DNA of 6,285 nucleotides. Origin: Alphaproteobacteria bacterium (lineage in GTDB: Bacteria > Pseudomonadota > Alphaproteobacteria > Sphingomonadales > SMXR01). How positions within the stretch are numbered: the stretch's first letter is position 1; the number at the start of each line of letters is the position of its first letter. Below, piece by piece: positions 1 to 5,360 of this stretch. Made by a program: the position numbers and the translations under genes. The stretch spans positions 1 through 6,285 of the forward strand of contig SMXR01000084.1 of assembly GCA_004356215.1 (NCBI GenBank), given 5' to 3'. Below the pieces are notes generated by a model. That model saw only the letters and a list, made by a program, of their open reading frames with translations. It was not told the DNA's origin and ran no database searches.

Positions 1-798
1 AACAAGGATGAACAGTTGGCCTTTTGGCTCAACCTCCACAACGCAGTTCTCTTCGAGCAATTGGCGGAACATTATCCAATCTCAAAATTAAAATCTTTGC
101 GTTTGGGAAAATCGAAAAAGCCTGCTCTTTGGGATGAAAAACTGGTGACGGTTGAGGGTGTCTCGCTTTCCCTGAACGACATTCAAAATAAAATCCTGAT
201 CCGCCATTGGGCTTCACCAATGGTGCTGTATGGTCTTTATCAGGGGGCCATTGGCGGGCCGAGCTTACCAATAAAGGCTTTCACAGGTAAAAATGTCCAT
301 AATCTTCTAAAGAGTACAGCTAAGGAATTTGTGAACAGCAACCGCGGTTTCAGGATGCGGGGCAGCAAGGCCCAGGTTTCGCTGACCTATGAATGGGGCA
401 GCGCCGCCTTCCCCAACTGGGAACGCGATGTTGCCAGACACTTGGTGAAATTTGCCGACAGCTCACACAGAGCTGAATTGGCGAGCGCCAAGGAATTTGT
501 CGCCAAGCTTTATGACTGGGCCATTGCCGATCTCACGGGCGGCACCTTAAGCGTTGGGCCGATACAGTCCACAGCCGCTGGACTGGGAACGAATTCGAGA
601 TTTTTGCAGAGCATCAGGCAGGAAAGCAAGCGGGAGGCCTTAAATCCTGAGACCGCCAGGCTTTTGCGTGGCGTTGCCCAGGTGCAAAGACTCAACAACC
701 TAGCCCACCCCTCTGAAGGCAAGGTCATCTCCTTTGAATGTGGAACCGGCCCCTGCCCCGGTGACGAAACTGAAGACGACCCAGAGGGCGATGACTAG
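1..798 (+). CDS. DUF547-domain protein, 5'-truncated by the window edge
   Basis: The reading frame is open from base 1 (N-K-D-E-Q-L-A-F-W) and ends at TAG 796-798, giving 265 residues of a longer protein. The TTG at 16 is an internal Leu of the conserved block, not a start. DUF547 hallmarks seen are FWLNLHNA (residues 8-15), the WDEKLVTVEG block (44-53), LSLNDIQ (56-62), and a GPSLP block (86-90) followed by the A-F-T-G and E-F-V-N stretches. A further YDWAIADLTGG segment lies near 171-181. The His/Cys-containing stretch that many DUF547 proteins have before the GxP block (roughly H-x-A-x-x-C...GCP) reads YGLYQGAIGGP here, so both residues are absent. The C-terminal tail is acidic (nine Asp/Glu in the last 13 residues) and carries a C-x4-C pair at 247 and 252. 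The biochemical function of DUF547 is not established. Any signal peptide would lie outside the window. The gene converges on the TPR-hydroxylase gene with a 33-bp gap. Confidence 0.85.
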   Translation, partial: NKDEQLAFWLNLHNAVLFEQLAEHYPISKLKSLRLGKSKKPALWDEKLVTVEGVSLSLNDIQNKILIRHWASPMVLYGLYQGAIGGPSLPIKAFTGKNVHNLLKSTAKEFVNSNRGFRMRGSKAQVSLTYEWGSAAFPNWERDVARHLVKFADSSHRAELASAKEFVAKLYDWAIADLTGGTLSVGPIQSTAAGLGTNSRFLQSIRQESKREALNPETARLLRGVAQVQRLNNLAHPSEGKVISFECGTGPCPGDETEDDPEGDD

Positions 799-831
799 AA
801 ATATTTATTTTGGTTAGGCCCAGTAACAATT

Positions 832-2148
832 CTAGGGGCCCAGCAGCTTTTCCAGTGTGATGCCGCCCATCCAGTCAAGCCGGGCGGGCACGCATACATC
901 GAGGGCGGCGCGCTCAACGGCCGTCAAACCGGGATGCCAATCCCCCAGAATCAGGACGATTCTGATTTGATCACTGCGGTTCCAGGCCTTGTGTTCGAAC
1001 GAGTCGTCAAAAATGAAGGTTTCCCCGGGCCGCCAGGTATGACGGTGGTTGGCAACCCTGATTCCAACACGCTCGGGAATGACCAGCGGGAAATGAACAG
1101 TTAAAGCGGCGTTGGTCTGGCCAAAATGGGGGGGAATCTCGGCCCCCGGTTTCAACACTGAAAAAAACGCCTCCATAAAGGTTTCTGATTTTTGGCTCTT
1201 GAGGATGGCATCCAGGGCCGCAGCCGTTGCCGGAAACTTTTTGTAAGCCTGGGGGTTTCGCTGACCCTCCTTGAACAAATGGGCGACCCCCCATTGTCTG
1301 GAACCGTCTAGCTTCTTCCAGCCTTCCTGGACCTCCTGGCCGGTATCGATATAAGGGACAGTGTCCTTATCCGGGTCGAGCACCTCCAGGGCCTCGGTCC
1401 GGATATCCGGAAAGGCGGCTTCCAGGCCCTTGACCCAGCTGAATTCAGATCGCTCAAACAAAGCACGGGGCTCCAGCCCCGGAAGGTACAGCCATTGGGG
1501 CCGCTGCTGGTCATGCTGAAACGCCACCTTGTCGGCGAACACATCCCGCCAAACCAGCCCCTCGATCCGCGAAAGGTCAGCCCCCGGGTGCGCTTCTTTC
1601 ACGCCCCTCAAAGCCTGATCCTGGATTTCGGCAAGTTTTTCCCGCAACAAAACTTCGCCATCTGCCGCCAATTTCTTCAGGTTGGCGGCCACCTGCGGGT
1701 CGTCGGCCATGTTAAAAATCTTGACGTGGCGGTCATAGGCCAGGAATGTCGCGGTGATGGCTTTCTCGCGGTCACCAACCGACATGTAGCTCCCGGCCAG
1801 GCGCAGGAAGGAAAAAGCGTTGCCGGGATCAGCTTCAATCGCATCTAATTGGGCCTTTATTGTCAATTCCAATTTTTTCAGTTTTTGTTCAACGGTGGCC
1901 AGCCCCTGAAGGCATTGAACATTTCCCGGATCAAGCTCAAGATACCGGCGCATTAAGGTCCGGGCATCCGCGAGGCGGCCAGAAGTATAATAAATCCCTG
2001 ACAGGAACTGGATCAGGCCGGGGTCATCGGGAAAGCGCTGCATTTGCTGTTCAGCAACTTCAATCGCCTCTTTGGGCCGCCCCGAACGCACCAACCCAGC
2101 TAATCGGCCAAGGTCGGGCTGGGAAACCTGGTTATTGGATTTAGCCAA
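832..2148 (-). CDS. TPR-repeat / aspartyl-asparaginyl beta-hydroxylase fusion protein
   Basis: Encodes 438 residues. The N-terminal part holds about four TPR units of 34 residues (near 11-42, 43-76, 77-110 and 111-144), with the usual G/A-x-x-F/Y and D-P-G-N spacing. A charged helical linker follows (150-190). The C-terminal domain (about 195-415) matches the Asp/Arg hydroxylase family (PF05118), which uses Fe(II), O2 and 2-oxoglutarate to hydroxylate Asp/Asn side chains. Expected residues are present: H341 in PPHFG and H386 in FDDSFEHKAWN as the two iron ligands (the family has no carboxylate ligand; Gly343 sits in its place), plus S330, H352 and R396 for 2-oxoglutarate, and DWHPGLT near 403-409. 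The stretch N346-AALTV-H352 lacks the Arg common there. The start is TTG at 2148: an in-frame stop lies upstream with no ATG or GTG between, and AGAAAGA sits 6 nt before it. No signal peptide or membrane segment is visible, so the protein is probably cytoplasmic. The substrate is unknown; the TPRs probably recruit a protein partner. Confidence 0.9.
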   Translation of the reverse strand: MAKSNNQVSQPDLGRLAGLVRSGRPKEAIEVAEQQMQRFPDDPGLIQFLSGIYYTSGRLADARTLMRRYLELDPGNVQCLQGLATVEQKLKKLELTIKAQLDAIEADPGNAFSFLRLAGSYMSVGDREKAITATFLAYDRHVKIFNMADDPQVAANLKKLAADGEVLLREKLAEIQDQALRGVKEAHPGADLSRIEGLVWRDVFADKVAFQHDQQRPQWLYLPGLEPRALFERSEFSWVKGLEAAFPDIRTEALEVLDPDKDTVPYIDTGQEVQEGWKKLDGSRQWGVAHLFKEGQRNPQAYKKFPATAAALDAILKSQKSETFMEAFFSVLKPGAEIPPHFGQTNAALTVHFPLVIPERVGIRVANHRHTWRPGETFIFDDSFEHKAWNRSDQIRIVLILGDWHPGLTAVERAALDVCVPARLDWMGGITLEKLLGP

Positions 2149-2177
2149 TGTTGTTCTTTCTGTTCTGTTGCCCAGTA

Positions 2178-2194
2178 CCCGGCATTACTCCGGG
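2178..2194 (-). promoter_or_regulatory. Short GC hairpin in the 5' leader of the hydroxylase gene
   Basis: CCCGG (2178-2182) and CCGGG (2190-2194) can form a 5-bp all-GC stem with a 7-nt loop. It would lie about 30 nt upstream of the TTG start on the minus-strand transcript. A second short inverted repeat, CCTTA-AG-TAAGG, sits next to it at 2195-2206. The role is unknown and chance is possible at this size. Confidence 0.25.
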
Positions 2195-2218
2195 CCTTAA
2201 GTAAGGTAACCTTTTTAT

Positions 2219-2254
2219 AGCATTTTATAAATTTTAAAAATTAAAAGCATTTTA
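2219..2254. repeat. 9-bp direct repeat AGCATTTTA
   Basis: AGCATTTTA occurs at 2219-2227 and again at 2246-2254, exactly 27 bp apart. The second copy overlaps the inverted repeat at 2240-2256. In AT-rich DNA such matches are not rare, but two exact copies in a divergent promoter region could be protein-binding sites. Confidence 0.4.
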
Positions 2255-2256
2255 AT
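2240..2256. repeat. Perfect 7-bp inverted repeat, AT-only arms
   Basis: ATTAAAA (2240-2246) and TTTTAAT (2250-2256) are perfect inverted copies around a GCA spacer. The symmetry and position, between two divergent genes, fit a dimeric repressor or activator operator better than a stable RNA hairpin, since the arms have no G or C. No known operator consensus is recognised. Confidence 0.4.
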
Positions 2257-2271
2257 CGCTAAAAATTGATT

Positions 2272-2303
2272 TGCCCTTCCCCGCGAAGGGCGGCAAAAGG
2301 GCA
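2272..2303. promoter_or_regulatory. Mutually exclusive GC-rich stems
   Basis: GCCCTT (2273-2278) can pair with AAGGGC (2286-2291) around a 7-nt loop. Alternatively TGCCCTT (2272-2278) can pair with AAGGGCA (2297-2303). Both stems use the same left arm, so only one can form at a time, as in attenuators. No terminator-type T-tract follows on the plus strand and no known riboswitch is recognised, so regulation is speculative. Confidence 0.25.
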
Positions 2304-2329
2304 GGCGGCACATTAACATAGCTCTGGAT

Positions 2330-2358
2330 AAAAAAAGAAAAAGGCCGGTTTTAACCGG
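2330..2358 (-). terminator. Candidate Rho-independent terminator, minus-strand orientation
   Basis: Read on the minus strand, CCGGTTAAAACCGG (2358-2345) forms a 5-bp stem (CCGGT/ACCGG) with a TAAA loop. After two C residues comes a run of five T, one C and seven T (2342-2330). The T-tract is strong and the stem short. On the plus strand no T-run follows the hairpin, so it is directional. It lies upstream of the minus-strand hydroxylase gene, where it could stop antisense transcription coming out of ccmF or attenuate a hydroxylase promoter located further upstream. Confidence 0.35.
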
Positions 2359-2378
2359 GTTGTAAATGAGAGGGGAGT

Positions 2379-2417
2379 ATGGCTTTATCGTTTTTTACCG
2401 AGGTTTTGAAAGTTTAA
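2379..2417 (+). CDS. Possible 12-codon leader ORF before ccmF
   Basis: ATG at 2379 opens a 12-codon frame (MALSFFTEVLKV) ending in TAA at 2415-2417, only 4 nt before the ccmF ATG and in another frame. GAGG at 2370-2373, within GAGAGGGGAG, gives a purine-rich ribosome binding site with about 5 nt spacing. That is better than the weak GAAAG in front of ccmF itself. The arrangement suggests that ribosomes ending on this mini-ORF reinitiate at ccmF. No regulatory codon run such as consecutive Cys or His is present. It could also be a chance ORF. Confidence 0.35.
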   Translation: MALSFFTEVLKV

Positions 2418-2421
2418 TAAA

Positions 2422-4380
2422 ATGATTGCTGAGATTGGCAATTTTGCACTTATTCTGGGGCTTGTCCTGGCCCTGGTCCAGGCGATTGTGCCGTGGTGGG
2501 GTTTGAAGCGTAATAATCCCCTTTTGCTACAGGTCACCCGCCGGGTGGCCATTGCCCAGTTTGGCTTTATCTTTTTTTCTTTCCTGATCCTGACCTATTT
2601 ATTTGTAACCTCTGATTTTTCGGTCGCAAATGTGTTTCAAAACTCGCATACCACCAAACCGCTGATGTACAAAATCGCCGGTGTGTGGAGCAATCATGAA
2701 GGTTCGATGTTGCTGTGGGTTCTTATACTGGCGCTGTTCGGGGCGATCCTGGCGCGTCCGGGCAGCAAAATGCCTGAAGGGCTGCGCATCCGGGCGCTCG
2801 GCATCCAGGGCCTGATCGGATTTGCATTTATTTTGTTTCTGGTTTTTACCTCCAACCCGTTTGACAGGATTTTCCCTACACCGTTGGACGGCCTCGGGCT
2901 TAATCCATTGCTGCAAGATCCGGGTTTGGTATTTCACCCACCGTTTTTGTATTTAGGCTATGTCGGCCTGTCGACCGCCTTTTCACTTGCCGCTGCCGGC
3001 CTGCTGGAAGGAAAAATTGACCGCATCTGGGCCGGGCATGTGCGCCCCTGGGTGCTTTCGGCCTGGTGCTTTTTGACATTTGGAATCGCGCTTGGATCCT
3101 GGTGGGCCTACCACGAGCTGGGCTGGGGGGGCTGGTGGTTTTGGGACCCGGTGGAAAATGCATCCTTTATGCCGTGGCTGTTCGCCACTGCCCTGTTCCA
3201 TTCGCTCCGGGTGGTTGAAAAACGGGAAGCCCTGAAAACCTGGACTTCGCTGTTGGCAATCCTCGCCTTTTCCTTCAGCTTGATCGGCACCTTTCTTGTC
3301 CGCTCAGGGATACTGACCTCGGTGCATGCTTTTGCGGTTGATCCCACCCGCGGGGTTTTTCTTCTTGTCCTTTTAACCCTGGCCATTGGCGGCGCGCTGG
3401 CGCTTTTCGGATACCGGGCACCCAAGTTGAAACCGCTTGGGTCTTTTTCCCCGATCAGCCGCGAGGGTGGTATTATGATCAACAACCTGGTCATCGTCAG
3501 TGCCTGCCTTACGGTTTTTCTCGGCACCTTTTATCCACTGTTTATCGATGCCCTGACAGGGAACAAAATCTCCGTCGGCGCACCCTATTTTAATATCACC
3601 TTCCTGCCCATAATGATCCCCGCGCTGGTAATCCTTGGCATTGCCATCGCACTTCCCTGGAAGCGGGGCAACCTGAAAGACGTGCTTTACGGGTTGCGCT
3701 ATGCCTTTATTTCGGCGCTGGTGATTGGCACCATTGTCGCCTGGTTTTTCTGGACCGAAAGCCTGGTTGCCATCTTTGGGGTTATCCTGGCGGCCTGGAT
3801 TGCCGGGGCCACCTTGACCGACCTGGCCAACCGCATCCGCCTGGAAGGCCCGGTAAAGGAGGTTCTGGCGAGGGCGATACGCCTGCCAAAGGCCTTCCTT
3901 GGTATGGCGATCGCTCATTTTGGCGTGGCCGTGATTGTGGTGGCGATAACCGGGGCCAGTTTCTGGCGGGTGGAAACCATCGGCATGATGGATATCGGCG
4001 ATACCCTCCAGGCCGGGGATTTAACCATAAAACTTGATAAGGCCTTTCTGGCAAGAGAAGAGAATTATGAAAAGCTGCAGGGGGAATTTACTATTTGGAA
4101 AGGCTCCGAGGTTGTCACCACCCTGACCGCCCAGAAACGCTTTTACCCGGTCCGCGGCATAGAAACCACTGAAGCCGGCATTAAATCAACCTTTTGGGGG
4201 GACTATTATTTGACCCTGGGGCCCCGGGCCAAGGACGGAAAACTTGCCGTCCACTTTTTCAGAAACCCGCTGGTGCCTTGGCTGTGGTTTGGTGCAATCC
4301 TTCTGGTGATAGGCGGCGGGGTAACCCTGATCGGTGGTCATAGGCCTGCCCGCAGCGGCAGTGAAGACGAAACGTCGTGA
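2422..4380 (+). CDS. ccmF: Cytochrome c maturation heme lyase subunit CcmF
   Basis: A 652-residue inner-membrane protein, about the length of E. coli CcmF (near 647). It takes heme from holo-CcmE and, with CcmH/CcmI, attaches it to the CXXCH cysteines of apocytochromes c at the periplasmic face. About 15 hydrophobic segments are visible. The WWD heme-handling motif is intact (WGGWWFWDPVEN, 235-246). Four His residues match the known heme-ligand positions: H172 (VFHPPF), H260 (LFHSL), H302 (SVHAF) and H499 (IAHFG). Residue 231, before ELGWGG, is His where I recall Tyr in E. coli. A soluble periplasmic domain (about 514-618) lies before the last membrane helix (about 620-638). ATG 2422 gives the family-typical MIAEIGNFALIL start, and an in-frame TGA lies just upstream. 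The TGA end overlaps the ccmG GTG by 4 bp. ccmE, often directly upstream, is not there. Confidence 0.98.
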   Translation: MIAEIGNFALILGLVLALVQAIVPWWGLKRNNPLLLQVTRRVAIAQFGFIFFSFLILTYLFVTSDFSVANVFQNSHTTKPLMYKIAGVWSNHEGSMLLWVLILALFGAILARPGSKMPEGLRIRALGIQGLIGFAFILFLVFTSNPFDRIFPTPLDGLGLNPLLQDPGLVFHPPFLYLGYVGLSTAFSLAAAGLLEGKIDRIWAGHVRPWVLSAWCFLTFGIALGSWWAYHELGWGGWWFWDPVENASFMPWLFATALFHSLRVVEKREALKTWTSLLAILAFSFSLIGTFLVRSGILTSVHAFAVDPTRGVFLLVLLTLAIGGALALFGYRAPKLKPLGSFSPISREGGIMINNLVIVSACLTVFLGTFYPLFIDALTGNKISVGAPYFNITFLPIMIPALVILGIAIALPWKRGNLKDVLYGLRYAFISALVIGTIVAWFFWTESLVAIFGVILAAWIAGATLTDLANRIRLEGPVKEVLARAIRLPKAFLGMAIAHFGVAVIVVAITGASFWRVETIGMMDIGDTLQAGDLTIKLDKAFLAREENYEKLQGEFTIWKGSEVVTTLTAQKRFYPVRGIETTEAGIKSTFWGDYYLTLGPRAKDGKLAVHFFRNPLVPWLWFGAILLVIGGGVTLIGGHRPARSGSEDETS

Positions 4381-4907
4381 AGCGTCTTGGTTTTTATATG
4401 CCGATCGCACTATTTGCCGGGATCGTGGTTTACCTGGCGATTGGCCTGACGCTGGACCCGAACAAACTTCCTTCGATGCTAATCGACAAACCGGTGCCCG
4501 AATTTGTCCTGCCGGCGATTGAGGGGTTTGACCAGGGGCTTTCTTCAAGCGACCTCAAGGGCAAGGTGTCTCTGGTAAATATCTGGGGGTCGTGGTGTGT
4601 GGCGTGCATTATTGAGCACCCCCTTTTGATGGAACTGGCAAAAAATAATACCATCACGATCTATGGGATTGACTGGAAAGACCCACCCGGGGCGGGCGCC
4701 GCCTGGCTTTTAAAAGAAGGCAACCCCTATACCCTTATCGGCGATGATGCCGATGGCCGCGTTGCCATTGATTTTGGCGTTACCGGGGCGCCGGAAACCT
4801 TCATCGCCGATAAGGATGGACGGATCAGGTATAAATATATCGGCCCGATTACCCCTGAAGTCTGGAACGAGATTATTCTCCCGATCGTTGAGGAGTTACA
4901 GCGATGA
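4377..4907 (+). CDS. ccmG: Thiol:disulfide oxidoreductase CcmG (DsbE family)
   Basis: A 176-residue membrane-anchored periplasmic thioredoxin-like protein. One N-terminal hydrophobic helix (about 7-24) follows M-K-R. The thioredoxin domain carries the active site W73-C-V-A-C77 in the context NIWGSWCVACIIEHP, and the cis-Pro loop GAPETF (P139). The GVTGAPETF form is typical of CcmG. The protein reduces apocytochrome c and/or CcmH disulfides, taking electrons from CcmA-independent membrane carriers of the DsbD/CcdA type, which are not in this window. The active-site dipeptide is VA, with no Pro, and the R/K often seen after the second Cys is replaced by I78-I79. GTG 4377 is chosen over ATG 4398 because it overlaps the ccmF stop and gives a positively charged N-terminus before the helix. 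The stop overlaps the ccmH start. Confidence 0.96.
   Translation: MKRLGFYMPIALFAGIVVYLAIGLTLDPNKLPSMLIDKPVPEFVLPAIEGFDQGLSSSDLKGKVSLVNIWGSWCVACIIEHPLLMELAKNNTITIYGIDWKDPPGAGAAWLLKEGNPYTLIGDDADGRVAIDFGVTGAPETFIADKDGRIRYKYIGPITPEVWNEIILPIVEELQR
4890..4895 (+). promoter_or_regulatory. Ribosome binding site of ccmH
   Basis: GAGGAG lies 8 nt upstream of the ATG at 4904, inside the 3' end of ccmG. It is a strong Shine-Dalgarno match and fixes the ccmH start at the ATGA overlap. Confidence 0.75.
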
Positions 4908-5356
4908 CCTTCAAGACCGTAGTCTTTCTACTCGGCGGGTTTTTTATCCTGGCCGTTGGCTTGGGTGGGGCCGGCGCCGTCGAGCCCGATGAACGTCTGG
5001 ATGATCCGGTTCTGGAACAGCGGGCCCGTGAGATTAGCCAGCAACTGCGCTGTGTCGTGTGCCAGAACCAGAGCATTGATGAATCAGATGCCCCGCTCGC
5101 CCGGGACCTCCGCCTGATTATCCGTGAGCGCCTGGTTGAAGGTGATAATGATGAACAGGTCATCGGTTTCGTGGTTGACCGGTATGGGGATTTTGTCCTG
5201 CTCAAGCCGCCATTTCAGGCTGACACCTATTTACTGTGGTTTGGGCCGTTTATCATATTCCTGATGGGTGGGCTCCTGATTTTTTATTATTTTCGCAAGG
5301 TTTTGGGGGCGATCCCGGACGGTGATAATTCCGACCCTGGGGATAGGGAAAAATAG
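4904..5356 (+). CDS. ccmH: Cytochrome c maturation protein CcmH (thiol-redox subunit)
   Basis: A 150-residue protein of the short CcmH (CycL/Ccl2) type found in alphaproteobacteria, where the TPR part is a separate CcmI, unlike the fused E. coli CcmH. It has an N-terminal signal peptide (hydrophobic 5-22, cleavage likely near GAGA-VEP at 25). The diagnostic motif L48-R-C-V-V-C-Q-N-Q-S-I holds the redox-active Cys50 and Cys53. A helical bundle follows, then YGDFVLLKPPF (94-104) and a C-terminal membrane anchor (about 109-129) with a short charged tail. It binds or reduces the apocytochrome CXXCH thiols and works with CcmG and CcmF in the heme lyase complex. The start is the ATG overlapping the ccmG stop, behind GAGGAG. 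Four bases separate its TAG from ccmI. Confidence 0.97.
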   Translation: MTFKTVVFLLGGFFILAVGLGGAGAVEPDERLDDPVLEQRAREISQQLRCVVCQNQSIDESDAPLARDLRLIIRERLVEGDNDEQVIGFVVDRYGDFVLLKPPFQADTYLLWFGPFIIFLMGGLLIFYYFRKVLGAIPDGDNSDPGDREK

Positions 5357-5360
5357 GATC

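Larger units (their letters stand above)
2149..2421. promoter_or_regulatory. Divergent intergenic region between the hydroxylase gene and ccmF
   Basis: The two flanking genes are transcribed away from each other, so promoters for both must lie here or inside the neighbouring genes. The core (about 2211-2272) is extremely AT-rich. A TATAAA on the minus strand (2219-2214) is a plausible -10 for the hydroxylase gene and TTGATT at 2266-2271 is a loose -35-like match for ccmF. Neither has a convincing partner element at 16-18 bp, so I do not assign transcription starts. The region also contains the repeats, stems and leader ORF listed separately. Confidence 0.4.

Noticed and set aside
16..18. TTG as the start of the DUF547 gene
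   Set aside because: The frame is open to base 1 and the TTG codes a Leu inside the conserved FWxNLxNA block; the gene begins outside the window.
817..840. Possible terminator between the convergent genes (GGCCC ... GGGCC)
   Set aside because: Only 5 bp of stem with a 14-nt loop, and no T-tract after it on either strand.
1495..2144. Two plus-strand ORFs of 117 and 94 codons
   Set aside because: They lie antisense to the TPR-hydroxylase gene, whose protein has clear domains throughout; the antisense products show no recognisable motif.
2266..2279. FNR-like site starting TTGAT
   Set aside because: Only the left half-site is present; the ATCAA half-site is missing at the required spacing.
3373..3918. 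181-codon minus-strand ORF inside ccmF
   Set aside because: Antisense to a full-length, well-conserved ccmF; composition is Gly/Gln/Arg/Pro-rich as expected from the opposite strand of a membrane protein gene.
4873..5205. 110-codon minus-strand Ser/Arg-rich ORF
   Set aside because: Shadow of ccmH; low-complexity translation with no ribosome binding context.
5345..5360. Frameshift or fusion between ccmH and ccmI, as in the long E. coli CcmH
   Set aside because: ccmH has a proper C-terminal anchor and stop, and ccmI has its own start and two membrane helices; separate genes are normal in this lineage.
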